Origin: Stutzerimonas stutzeri
GTDB taxonomy: Bacteria > Pseudomonadota > Gammaproteobacteria > Pseudomonadales > Pseudomonadaceae
NCBI RefSeq assembly: GCF_000952685.1
Contig: NZ_JYHV01000011.1
Span: forward strand, 365,019 to 429,018
Length of the DNA stretch: 64,000 nucleotides
Direction of reading: 5' to 3'
Each line of letters begins with the position of its first letter. Positions within the stretch are counted from its first letter, which is position 1. The notes under the pieces are model-generated. The model saw only the letters and a list, made by a program, of their open reading frames with translations. It ran no database searches and had not been told where the DNA came from. A program made the translations under genes and the position numbers. Below are positions 36,352 to 45,048 of this stretch, in pieces.

Positions 36352-37746
36352 TCAGTGTTCGGCGGCGGGCTGCCAGCCCCCGCCGAGCACCTGATAGAGG
36401 CCGATGAGCATGTTGATCTGGTTTTCGCGCAGCTGCACCGCGGTGAGTTCGGTGTTGAACAGGTTGCGTTGGGCGTCGAGCGTCTCGATGTAAGACGAAT
36501 AGCCGGCACGGTAGCGATCCTCGGCGTAGGTCAGCGAACGCTCCAGCACCGCGCGCCGCGCCTCGACGCGTTCGATCTGCTGCTGCAGATTGCCCACCGC
36601 TGAAAGGCTGTCCTCTACGTCGGAAAATGCCTGGAGCGCGGCCGCGCGGTAGGCGAAGGCGGCCTGATCGCGCTGGGCGGTGGCGATGTTGACACCCGCT
36701 TCAAGGCGTCCGGCATTGAAGATCGGCGCGAGCACACTGGCGCCGAGGTCCCAGATGCGGACCGGGTCGTAATCCAGCGAATTGACGAACAGCAGGCCGA
36801 TGCTCGCCGAGAGTTGTACCTGTGGCAGGAAGCGGTCGCGCTGGGCTTGCAGGTTGATATCGCTGGCGGCCAGCAGCAGCTCGGCCTGATGGATATCCGG
36901 CCGTCGCCTCAGCAATTCCGAGGGAAGTGCCTGCGGCACGGGAGGGGAGTGCAAGGCCGTGAACGCCTCGCCGCGTTGCACCGGCCCCGGCAGCTCACCG
37001 ATCAGCAGGCGCAGCGCATGTTCCTGTTCGCGGATCGCCTGTTGCAATTGAGGGAGCAACTGCGCCGCGGCTTCGTATTCCGATTGTGCCTGGCTCAGTT
37101 CCAACTGCGAGGTGTAACCGAGGCTGGCGCGGTCTTCGGCGACGCGCAGCGCCTGCTGCCGGGAGTCGACCGTCTCGCGAGTCACGTACAACTGGCGGTC
37201 CAGCGACAGCAGCGAAACATAGGCGCGTGCGGTGGTGGCGGCGACTGCCAGACGCACGGCATCGCGTTCGGCCTCGCTGGCCTGATATTGCAACCTTGCG
37301 GCGTCGCGCAGACGCCGCAACCGGCCCCAAATATCCACTTCATAGGACACCTGAAGCGAGGGCTGCAGCGCGGTGGTGTGGGCGATTCCAAGAACGCTCA
37401 GTTCGCGGGTGCGCTGCGCGCCCAAGGCAGCGTCGAGCGTCGGCAGCAAGGCGGCGCGTGATAGTCGGATCTGTTCGCGCGCCTGTTCGACGCGAGAAGC
37501 GGCGCTCAGCACATCGGTGTTGTTGGCCAGCGCCGCCTCGACCAGGGCCGTCAGCTGAGAGTCGCCGAACGCCGCCCACCAGTTCGCTGAAATTTCCGTT
37601 TTGCGGCCGGGAGCGTCGCGCCACTGTGCAGGCGGGGCGACGTTCGCCTCGGTTGGCGGCGGCTGGCGCGGTGGCATGCAGCCGGTCAGCGCGACCAGCA
37701 GTACGCAGGACGACCATTGGCGCAAAACACGGGAAGGACGAATCAT
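36352..37746 (-). CDS. efflux outer-membrane lipoprotein (OprM/NodT family)
   Basis: 464 residues. The signal peptide ends in a lipobox, VALTGC, so Cys23 is lipid-modified. Two OEP repeats follow, each with a long helical hairpin (VEQAREQIRLSRAALLPTLDA and LSQAQSEYEAAAQLLPQLQQA). The trimeric channel spans outer membrane and periplasm. Its start ATG overlaps the adaptor's TGA by four bases (ATGA), so it belongs to the MFS-adaptor-channel operon. The substrate is unknown. Confidence 0.92.
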   Translation of the reverse strand: MIRPSRVLRQWSSCVLLVALTGCMPPRQPPPTEANVAPPAQWRDAPGRKTEISANWWAAFGDSQLTALVEAALANNTDVLSAASRVEQAREQIRLSRAALLPTLDAALGAQRTRELSVLGIAHTTALQPSLQVSYEVDIWGRLRRLRDAARLQYQASEAERDAVRLAVAATTARAYVSLLSLDRQLYVTRETVDSRQQALRVAEDRASLGYTSQLELSQAQSEYEAAAQLLPQLQQAIREQEHALRLLIGELPGPVQRGEAFTALHSPPVPQALPSELLRRRPDIHQAELLLAASDINLQAQRDRFLPQVQLSASIGLLFVNSLDYDPVRIWDLGASVLAPIFNAGRLEAGVNIATAQRDQAAFAYRAAALQAFSDVEDSLSAVGNLQQQIERVEARRAVLERSLTYAEDRYRAGYSSYIETLDAQRNLFNTELTAVQLRENQINMLIGLYQVLGGGWQPAAEH

Positions 37747-38927
37747 TGCTCGCCGTCCGCGGTGGATCGCTCCTGCGCCGTAGTGCCGCCGGTGTCCACA
37801 TGGGTAATCACCGACAGCCCCGGTCGCAGGCGTTGCGCGAGCGGCTGGTCCGGATCGATGGAGATACGCACCGGCAAGCGCTGGACCACCTTGGTGAAAT
37901 TGCCGGTGGCGTTGTCCGGTCGCAGAATGCTGAATTCCGAACCGGTGGCCGGCGCCAGACGCTGCACGCGACCGTTCAGGTGTGCGCCGTCCAGCGCGTC
38001 GACCTCGATTTTCACGGGTTGGCCGGGGCGCATGGCGAAGGTCTGGGTTTCCTTGTAGTTGGCGATCACCCAGAGCTGCTCCGGCACCAGGTAGAGCAGC
38101 TGCGAGCCAGCCGTCACGTATTGGCCCTGGCGTACCGTGATCTCGCTGACCTGGCCGTCGCGCGGCGCCTGGATCTCCGTGTTATCGAGGTCGATTTGTG
38201 CCCGCTTCAATGTGGCCTCGGCGATCTCCACCTGCGCCTGCAAACCACCACGGGACACTTCGCTGGCTTTCAAGGTCTGCTCGGCAATGGCGATAGCCGC
38301 CTGCGCCTGTTGCACCTTGGCCGCGGCGGCACGGGCGCCGGCGCGGATCTGGTCGCGTTCGCGGATGGAGACCGAGCCACGCTTGGCCAGCTCGTTGACG
38401 CGCTTTTCATCCGCGAGGGCGCGTAGCCGTTCGGCTTCGGCGGCAGACAGTTCGGCGCGGCGTGACGCCAGCGTCGCCTGATTCGAGGCCAGGGTCTGTT
38501 CCAGGTTCTCCAGTTCGAAGCGTCGCGCGGCGAGCTCGGCGCGGCGCTGCTCGACGGTCTGGCGATACTGGCGGTCGTCGATACGTACCAGTGGCTGGCC
38601 CTGTGCGACCTGCTCGAAGTCCTGCACCAGTACCTCGGTGACGTAGCCGTTGACCTGCGGGGCGAGCACGGTGATCTGCCCGCGCACGTAGGCATTCTCG
38701 GTCACCGCCACCTGTCCACTGAACGGCCACAGTTGCCAGGCGTAGAGAATCGCCAGCACGCCGATCAATGCCACCAGCAGCATCAGGATGACCGAGCGTC
38801 GACTCGGCTTGATGGTCTTTGGCGGATCGTCCGGCGTCGGGCCGGCATCGGTAGCGGCCGCCGAAGGTTGGGGAGGCTGAGCCGTCTTGAGGTTTTGCTG
38901 ATCCTCGGTTTGGGTGCGTTCGCTCAT
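37743..38927 (-). CDS. EmrA-type membrane-fusion adaptor
   Basis: 394 residues. A charged, Pro-rich cytoplasmic tail leads into a single membrane helix (about 46-66), then a biotinyl-lipoyl half (AYVRGQITVLAPQVNGYVTEVLV), a long coiled-coil hairpin (about 125-225) and the second lipoyl half (DNTEIQAPRDGQVSEITV). This is the HlyD/EmrA layout that connects an MFS pump to an outer-membrane channel. Both neighbours overlap it by the same ATGA, showing tight translational coupling. Substrate not known. Confidence 0.92.
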   Translation of the reverse strand: MSERTQTEDQQNLKTAQPPQPSAAATDAGPTPDDPPKTIKPSRRSVILMLLVALIGVLAILYAWQLWPFSGQVAVTENAYVRGQITVLAPQVNGYVTEVLVQDFEQVAQGQPLVRIDDRQYRQTVEQRRAELAARRFELENLEQTLASNQATLASRRAELSAAEAERLRALADEKRVNELAKRGSVSIRERDQIRAGARAAAAKVQQAQAAIAIAEQTLKASEVSRGGLQAQVEIAEATLKRAQIDLDNTEIQAPRDGQVSEITVRQGQYVTAGSQLLYLVPEQLWVIANYKETQTFAMRPGQPVKIEVDALDGAHLNGRVQRLAPATGSEFSILRPDNATGNFTKVVQRLPVRISIDPDQPLAQRLRPGLSVITHVDTGGTTAQERSTADGEQ

Positions 38928-40555
38928 GGAGAGGCGGCGTTCCTGTTCTGCTGCGCGATGCGCAGGGTGCGATAGAGCGTCCAGCCGAACACGCCGATGG
39001 AGAGCATGCCGATCAGCCGGAATACATCATTGAAGGCCAGCACATTGGCTTCCCGCGTGGACGCCTGACTCAGCTGCGCGGCGCTTTGCGCCTGGCGTAG
39101 TCGAGGGTCGGTCTGGCGTGGTGTCAGCGCCTGGTTCTGGGCCTGCAATCGGCCCGCGACCCGAGGGTCGCCGGGCACCAACTGCTCGGTCAGATGGCTG
39201 GAATGGTATTTCTCGCGCATCACCTGGTAGGTGCCGAACAGCGCTGGGGCTGCCAGGCCGCCCAAGCTCTGGGTCATGGTGAACAAGACGATGAAAGTCA
39301 CCAGATAGTTCGGCCCGTTGCGCAGCGCCCGACCGATACCGGTGATCAGCAGCGGCCCGAGAAACATGCCGCTGGCGAATGCCAGCAGGCCCTGGCTGAG
39401 AAACATGTCGTGCGGGCGGGTCAGGTTGGTGGCGTCGATGTCGAGAAAGCTGGCGATGGCGATCAGCACGATCGACAGCAGGATCTGTGGGAAGGCCATG
39501 GCCGGGCTGAAGGTCATCGCACTGCCGGCAATGCCCATGATCAGCCCCAGCAGAATCACCGCATACAACGGCTGCAGTTGCTCGGTGCCCATGCCGAGGG
39601 TCTGCAGCAGGCCAACCGCGCCATAGGTCTGTTCGGACAGCAGCAGTCGCAGCATCAGCGCACCGAAGGCGAAACGCAGCATCTCGGCGGTACCCAGCCA
39701 GCGGGTGTGCAGCAGCGGATTGCGCCGGTGATGTTCGATCATGAAGGCCGCGCACATCAGCAGCAGCGCAGCGATCAGGGCGTAGCCCAGCCACGGCTGC
39801 TCGGTCCACCAAAGGATCCGGCCCTGCGCCAGCACCGCCGCGATCAACGCCAGGGCGGGGGCGAGCAGGGCGAAGGTCAGGAAGTCCAGCGGTTCGAAGA
39901 CCTTGATGCGCTCGCCCAACGGCAGCTTGAGCACGACCACCGCCGCCAGCGAGCACAGCGCCAGACCGCTTTCGAACACGTAGAGGCGATGCCATTCGCC
40001 AAGAATCAGCAAGGCCGGCGACATCAGCCAGGCCAGCGGCGTGCCCAGCTGGGAAATGCCGAAGCCGAGGATCACCGCCTTCGGCAAGTCCGCCTTGCGA
40101 AACGCCTGGAGCATGTAGAACAGCCCCAGCGACGAGGTCGTGGCCGCGGCCAGGCCGCTGGCCGCGCGCACGAAGATGGCCATTTCGAGCCCTTCGACGA
40201 ATACGTGGGCGATGCTCAGCGCCGCGTAGAGCGCCAGCCCGATCTCGGCGAAACGGCGCAGGCCGTACTGCTGGCGAAATTTGATCATCAGCAGGTTGGC
40301 GGAGACGTTGACCATGAAGTAGGCCGCTGGCAACCAGGCCGCCTCGGAGGGCGTCAGACCGAGATCGCCCTGGATGCTCGGCAGATTGGCGATGAACAAC
40401 GCGTTGCCCAGGCCGCCCGTGAGGCCCACCAGTACGGCGACGCAGGCATAGGCGATGCGCACCGGCATCGGATGCAGCAGGATCGCCGGGGATCCGGGCA
40501 TCGACGGGCGTTCATGGGGTTCCCAGCGAGGAACGGGTGCGAGGTATTGCGGCAT
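38924..40555 (-). CDS. DHA2-type MFS efflux pump (EmrB-like)
   Basis: 543 residues from ATG 40555; the frame opens at a GTG eleven codons earlier and another ATG lies at 40501, and none has a strong ribosome site, so the start is uncertain. About 14 helices are predicted (GLTGGLGNALFIANLPSIQG in helix 1, ASGLAAATTSSLGLFYML, TMTQSLGGLAAPALFG). It pairs with the adaptor and channel downstream as a tripartite pump. The signature MFS motif A is weakly conserved in the helix 2-3 loop, here MIKFRQQYGLRRF. Operon head gene. The AraC-type gene at 41552 is not adjacent enough to be assigned as its regulator. Confidence 0.87.
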   Translation of the reverse strand: MPQYLAPVPRWEPHERPSMPGSPAILLHPMPVRIAYACVAVLVGLTGGLGNALFIANLPSIQGDLGLTPSEAAWLPAAYFMVNVSANLLMIKFRQQYGLRRFAEIGLALYAALSIAHVFVEGLEMAIFVRAASGLAAATTSSLGLFYMLQAFRKADLPKAVILGFGISQLGTPLAWLMSPALLILGEWHRLYVFESGLALCSLAAVVVLKLPLGERIKVFEPLDFLTFALLAPALALIAAVLAQGRILWWTEQPWLGYALIAALLLMCAAFMIEHHRRNPLLHTRWLGTAEMLRFAFGALMLRLLLSEQTYGAVGLLQTLGMGTEQLQPLYAVILLGLIMGIAGSAMTFSPAMAFPQILLSIVLIAIASFLDIDATNLTRPHDMFLSQGLLAFASGMFLGPLLITGIGRALRNGPNYLVTFIVLFTMTQSLGGLAAPALFGTYQVMREKYHSSHLTEQLVPGDPRVAGRLQAQNQALTPRQTDPRLRQAQSAAQLSQASTREANVLAFNDVFRLIGMLSIGVFGWTLYRTLRIAQQNRNAASP

Positions 40556-40806
40556 GTTTTGCAGAACTCGACGGCTAGGGGCATGCACGGGCGTCTGCCG
40601 AGCCGGCGGACATCCTTTAGGACAGCCGCGGGCGCGAAATGATTGATTCTACCCGTGCCGCTCCGTTGGTCGCGATGAAAAATCGCCCTGTGCGGCGGGC
40701 CGGTCACTGGGCGGGGCGGCTGAACCTTTGCCGAAACGCGGCAGTCGACTCAACAGGTTGGCCGTGTTGTTACCGGCCTTTAACTGAGCCTCAGGAGGAC
40801 CTTCAA

Positions 40807-41259
40807 ATGGACACCAACGACACCATTTCCGTACTCAACGACCTCATCGAAACCAGCAAGGACGGTGAGAAAGGCTTCCGCGAATGCGCCGAAGACCTGA
40901 AGAATCCGCAGCTGAAAACCACCATGACCCAACGTGCGCAGGACTGCGCGACGGCTGCCGCCGAGCTGCAGCAACTGGTCAGGTCCCTGGGCGGCGATCC
41001 GGAAACCTCCACCAGCACGGCGGGCGATATGCACCGGCGCTGGGTCGATCTGAAGTCCGCGATTACCGGTCACAGCGACGAAGCGATTCTGAACGAGTGC
41101 GAACGAGGTGAAGACGTAGCACTCAAGAGCTATCGCAAAGCGCTGGAGAAAGACCTGCCGGTCGATATCCGTGCGGTTGTGGAGCGCCAGTTTCAAGGCG
41201 TGCAGCGCAATCATGACCAGGTGAAGGCGCTGCGTGACGCAGAACGCGCGCGCAGCTGA
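40807..41259 (+). CDS. four-helix-bundle DUF2383 protein (PA2169-like)
   Basis: 150 residues from ATG 40807, after CAGGAGGAC. The sequence is predicted as four long helices with conserved ECAEDLKNPQLKTTM, AELQQLVRSLGGDPETSTSTAG and the helix holding NECERGEDVALKSYRKAL, as in the PA2169/DUF2383 family, a ferritin-like bundle. The Glu and His residues could bind a metal, but the family's role is unsettled; in pseudomonads it is linked with stress and stationary phase. Monocistronic, with a terminator. Confidence 0.83.
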   Translation: MDTNDTISVLNDLIETSKDGEKGFRECAEDLKNPQLKTTMTQRAQDCATAAAELQQLVRSLGGDPETSTSTAGDMHRRWVDLKSAITGHSDEAILNECERGEDVALKSYRKALEKDLPVDIRAVVERQFQGVQRNHDQVKALRDAERARS

Positions 41260-41304
41260 TCCGGCGCGCCGATCAACCTGATCGACACGGCTCCCGAGTC
41301 CGAC

Positions 41305-41329
41305 AACGCCCCGACCATTCGGGGCGTTT
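41305..41329 (+). terminator. terminator after the DUF2383 gene
   Basis: Stem aacgccccg / cggggcgttt with a six-base loop, 46 bases after the stop, ending in T's. Confidence 0.82.
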
Positions 41330-41551
41330 GCTTATCTGCCTGGTGCCCGGAGGCGACTACGCCTTGTTTCGACCCGCTGGTGCCGTCGCCACGCCTCACG
41401 TTCGTTAAACATCGGGAATGACTGTCCCAGCCCGGGCTGCACGGCGATTCGGTTCGGCTTGCTAGCCTCCGGCTCGTCTGCTGCCCACCGGCAGCAATTT
41501 CGTTGCGAGCTGCTAAGCTAAACCCCTTCGTTTTCCTGAGAGCCGGCTGCC

Positions 41552-42472
41552 ATGAATTCATTCATCACTCCTCCGGCCGATGACACCGGTGCCCAGCGTG
41601 CCGAACTGGCGCGGCTGGTCGATGGCTTCGTCAGCGGTGACGGCATGCATCCGACCATCATCGAACCGCTGCACCTGATCCGTTGCGAGACACCCGGCGA
41701 GATGACCTATGGCGTACACAAGCCGGCGTTGTGCATCATCGTTCAGGGCGGCAAAGAAGTGCGTCTGGCCGATGAACTGTATTGCTATGACCCACTGCAT
41801 TACCTGGTGGTGTCGGTGACGTTGCCGGTGGCCGGTTGTGTGGTACGGGCCTCGAGCGCGGAGCCTTATATTTGCATCCGCCTGGATATCGACCCCCCGT
41901 TGATCGCCGGGCTGATCAGCGAGGCCGAGCCGCTCATGGCGAGCAGCGAGCCGGACGGGCGCGGCCTGTATCTGGACCGCATCGATGCGCCGCTGCTCGA
42001 TGCCACCCTGCGGTTGGTCCGCCTGCTTGGCAACCCGAAGGACATTCCGGTGCTGGCACCGTTGGCCTTGCGCGAAATCTTCTATCGGTTGCTCTGCGGA
42101 CCGCAAGGTCGGCACTTGCGGGACATAGCGCTGCAGGGCAGCCAGTCGCACCGGGTCAATCGCGCCATCGAATGGCTCAACCACAACTACGTCGAGCCGC
42201 TGCGCATCGATGAGCTGGCGAGCCGGGTCAACCTCAGCAGTTCCAGCCTGCATCATCGCTTCAAGGCGCTCACCGCCATGAGCCCGCTGCAGTATCAAAA
42301 ACAGCTTCGCTTGCAGGAGGCCCGGCGCTTGCTGATGACCGAAGGCCTGGAAGTCTCGGCAGCCGGCTATCGGGTCGGCTACGAAAGCCCTTCGCAGTTC
42401 AGTCGCGAATACAGCCGGCTGTTCGGCGCCTCGCCGGTCAAGGATATGGCGCGTTTGCGCAGCATCGCCTGA
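41552..42472 (+). CDS. AraC-family regulator with AraC_N domain
   Basis: 306 residues. The N-terminal two thirds match the AraC_N cupin-like domain (YGVHKPALCIIVQGGKEVRLADELYCYDP). The DNA-binding region has two helix-turn-helices: RIDELASRVNLSSSSLHHRFKALT and the second, GYRVGYESPSQFSREYSRLFGASP. Regulators of this group often control a neighbouring oxidoreductase gene and respond to small ligands; no obvious divergent target is next to it here. The next gene converges on it. The family is certain; the regulon is unknown. Confidence 0.9.
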   Translation: MNSFITPPADDTGAQRAELARLVDGFVSGDGMHPTIIEPLHLIRCETPGEMTYGVHKPALCIIVQGGKEVRLADELYCYDPLHYLVVSVTLPVAGCVVRASSAEPYICIRLDIDPPLIAGLISEAEPLMASSEPDGRGLYLDRIDAPLLDATLRLVRLLGNPKDIPVLAPLALREIFYRLLCGPQGRHLRDIALQGSQSHRVNRAIEWLNHNYVEPLRIDELASRVNLSSSSLHHRFKALTAMSPLQYQKQLRLQEARRLLMTEGLEVSAAGYRVGYESPSQFSREYSRLFGASPVKDMARLRSIA

Positions 42473-42502
42473 TCAGCGCGAGGCGTTCGCCAGCCCCAGC
42501 AT

Positions 42503-44704
42503 TCAGCGCAGCGCCGCCACCTTGCCGCGTGCCGCGTGCAGCTTCTTGTAGCTGTCGATCAGGCGCAGGTGGCGATCGAGTCCTTCCAGCTTGGTGCTGG
42601 TGGGCGTCAGGCCGAAGAAGCGCACGCTGCCGTCGACCGAGCCCATCGCGGCGTCCATCCGCTCGTGGCCGAACAGGCGACGGAAGTTGGCTTCGTAGTC
42701 ATCCAGCTGCATCTCGTCATCCAGGGCCACTTCGAGCACCACGTTCACGGCCTGATAGAACAGCCCACGCTCGACCGTGTTGTCATTGAACTGCAGGAAG
42801 GCTTCGACCAGCTCCTTTGCCTCTTCGAGCTGGTTCAGGGCGAGATGGATCAAAAGCTTCAGTTCGAGAATCGTCAGCTTGCCCCATGCTGTGTTCTCGT
42901 CAAATTCGATCCCGATCAGTGTGGTGATGTCGGTGTAATCATCCAGTTCACTGTCTTCGAGACGCTCGACCAGTGCTTTCAGGCTGCCATCGTCCAGCCG
43001 GTGCAGGTTAAGGATGTCTTCACGGAAAAACAGTGCCTTGTTGGTGTTGTCCCAGACCAGATCTTCTACCGGGTAGATTTCCGAATAGCCGGGCACAAGA
43101 ATCCGACAGGCCGTTGCGCCTAGCTGGTCATACACGGCCATGTACGCTTCCTTGCCCATGCCTTCGAGAATCCCGAACAGCGTGGAGGCCTCCTCGGCGT
43201 TGGAATCTTCGCCATGCCCGGAAAAGTCCCACTCGATGAACTCGAAATCAGCCTTGGCGCTGAAGAAGCGCCACGACACCACACCGCTGGAATCGATGAA
43301 GTGTTCGACAAAGTTGTTCGGCTCCATCACAGCCTGGCTTTCAAAGGTCGGCTGGGGCAGGTCGTTCAAACCTTCGAAGCTGCGGCCCTGCAACAGTTCG
43401 GTGAGGCTCCGCTCCAGCGCCACCTCGAAACTCGGGTGCGCCCCGAACGAGGCGAAGACACCGCCGGTGCGCGGGTTCATCAGGGTGACGCACATCACCG
43501 GATATTCCCCGCCCAGCGACGCGTCCTTGACCAGCACCGGAAAACCCTGCTCCTCCAGCCCCTGGATGCCTGCCAGGATTGCGGGGTACTTCGCCAGTAC
43601 TTTCTGGGGTACGTCAGGCAGGGCGATTTCGCCTTCGAGGATCTCGCGTTTGACCGCGCGCTCGAAAATTTCCGACAGGCACTGTACCTGCGCTTCGGCC
43701 AAGGTATTGCCGGCGCTCATGCCGTTGCTGAGAAACAGGTTTTCGATCAGGTTGGAGGGGAAGTACACCACTTCGCCGTCCGACTGGCGCACAAAGGGCA
43801 ACGAGCAGATGCCGCGCTCGACGTTGCCCGAATTGGTGTCGTACAGGTGTGAGCCGCGCAGCTCGCCATCGGGGTTGTAGATCTCCCGGCAGTACGTATC
43901 GAGTATTTCTGCCGGCAACGCATCTTTGCGGCCCGGCTTGAACCAGCGCTCGTCGGGGTAGTGCACGAAATCGGCATGGGCGATGCCTTCGCCCCAGAAC
44001 TGGTCGTTGTAGAAGAAGTTGCAGTTGAGTCGCTCGATGAACTCTCCCAACGCCGACGCCAACGCGCTTTCCTTGGTCGCGCCTTTACCGTTGGTGAAGC
44101 ACATCGGCGAATGCGCATCGCGAATATGCAGCGACCACACGTTGGGTACGATATTGCGCCACGACGCGATTTCGATCTTCATCCCGAGGCCGGCCAGAAT
44201 CTCTGACATGTTGGCGATGGTCTGCTCGAGTGGCAGATCCTTACCGGCGATGTAGGTGCTCGCGTCGGCCGCGGTGTCGGGTAGCAGCAGCGCCTGGGCG
44301 TCTGCATCGAGATTGTCCACTTGCTCGATGACGAACTCCGGCCCAGTCTGCACCACCTTTTTGACCGTGCACCGCTCGATGGAACGCAGGATGCCCTGAC
44401 GGTCCTTGTCGGAGATGTCCGCCGGAAGCTCGACCTGAATCTTGAAGATCTGCTTATAGCGGTTTTCCGGATCGACGATGTTGTTCTGCGAAAGGCGGAT
44501 GTTTTCGGTCGGGATGCCGCGCGTCTGGCAGTACAACTTGACGAAGTAAGCCGCACACAGCGCGGAAGAGGCCAGGAAATAATCGAACGGGCCTGGCGCT
44601 GAGCCGTCGCCCTTGTAGCGAATCGGTTGATCGGCTACCACCGAGAAATCATCGAACTTGGCTTCAAGCCTGAGGTTGTCGAGAAAGTTAACTTTGATTT
44701 CCAT
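42503..44704 (-). CDS. OsmC-YcaO fusion protein
   Basis: 733 residues from ATG 44704. Residues 1-140 form an OsmC-like domain (VNFLDNLRLEAKF, DYFLASSALCAAYFVKLYC, with the peroxidatic-type Cys). From about 170 to 570 is a YcaO ATP-utilising domain (GKGATKESALASALGEFIERLNC, LAEAQVQCLSEIFERAVKREI, with Glu clusters that bind Mg-ATP). The rest is helical and TPR-like. YcaO enzymes activate amide backbones, as in azoline formation and thioamidation; E. coli YcaO has been linked to ribosomal S12 methylthiolation. No precursor peptide or TfuA partner was found. Frame runs 101 codons further upstream but is unsupported there. Confidence 0.87.
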   Translation of the reverse strand: MEIKVNFLDNLRLEAKFDDFSVVADQPIRYKGDGSAPGPFDYFLASSALCAAYFVKLYCQTRGIPTENIRLSQNNIVDPENRYKQIFKIQVELPADISDKDRQGILRSIERCTVKKVVQTGPEFVIEQVDNLDADAQALLLPDTAADASTYIAGKDLPLEQTIANMSEILAGLGMKIEIASWRNIVPNVWSLHIRDAHSPMCFTNGKGATKESALASALGEFIERLNCNFFYNDQFWGEGIAHADFVHYPDERWFKPGRKDALPAEILDTYCREIYNPDGELRGSHLYDTNSGNVERGICSLPFVRQSDGEVVYFPSNLIENLFLSNGMSAGNTLAEAQVQCLSEIFERAVKREILEGEIALPDVPQKVLAKYPAILAGIQGLEEQGFPVLVKDASLGGEYPVMCVTLMNPRTGGVFASFGAHPSFEVALERSLTELLQGRSFEGLNDLPQPTFESQAVMEPNNFVEHFIDSSGVVSWRFFSAKADFEFIEWDFSGHGEDSNAEEASTLFGILEGMGKEAYMAVYDQLGATACRILVPGYSEIYPVEDLVWDNTNKALFFREDILNLHRLDDGSLKALVERLEDSELDDYTDITTLIGIEFDENTAWGKLTILELKLLIHLALNQLEEAKELVEAFLQFNDNTVERGLFYQAVNVVLEVALDDEMQLDDYEANFRRLFGHERMDAAMGSVDGSVRFFGLTPTSTKLEGLDRHLRLIDSYKKLHAARGKVAALR

Positions 44705-45048
44705 GGGCGATACCAGAACAACACGATTTGGCCGCCCATTATCCGGTTTATCAGCCTTGCGTGCGTGATTTTCCAGCCTGGCGGTCTGTGCAGCCTCTCG
44801 CTCCCCGAATATCAGCGCTAACACGAATGCACGGTAGTGACCCGCCACGACCTCGTCGTCCCAAATGGCTACGAGGATTAGAACTCGTTCTTTCGTGCCT
44901 TCCGTCAGTGGGAAAGCCGTACGCTTGCTACCTGGCGAAAGCAGCAAGAGGCTCAAAGAAAGGCCTGAGCGCGCCCATTTTCGCCGCGACGGACGTGACG
45001 GGGACACCGCTGCTGCCCGTCTGTCGCAGTCATCTCCAGCACTTGGGC
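44705..45048. other. intergenic stretch, no gene supported
   Basis: 344 bases between two leftward genes. It must hold the promoter of the OsmC-YcaO gene near its left edge. No terminator with a T-run and no protein-like frame were seen. Confidence 0.45.

Noticed and set aside
44705..45007. Upstream extension of the OsmC-YcaO frame
   Set aside because: No ribosome site; the OsmC fold starts at MEIKVNFLDN, and the extra residues look random.
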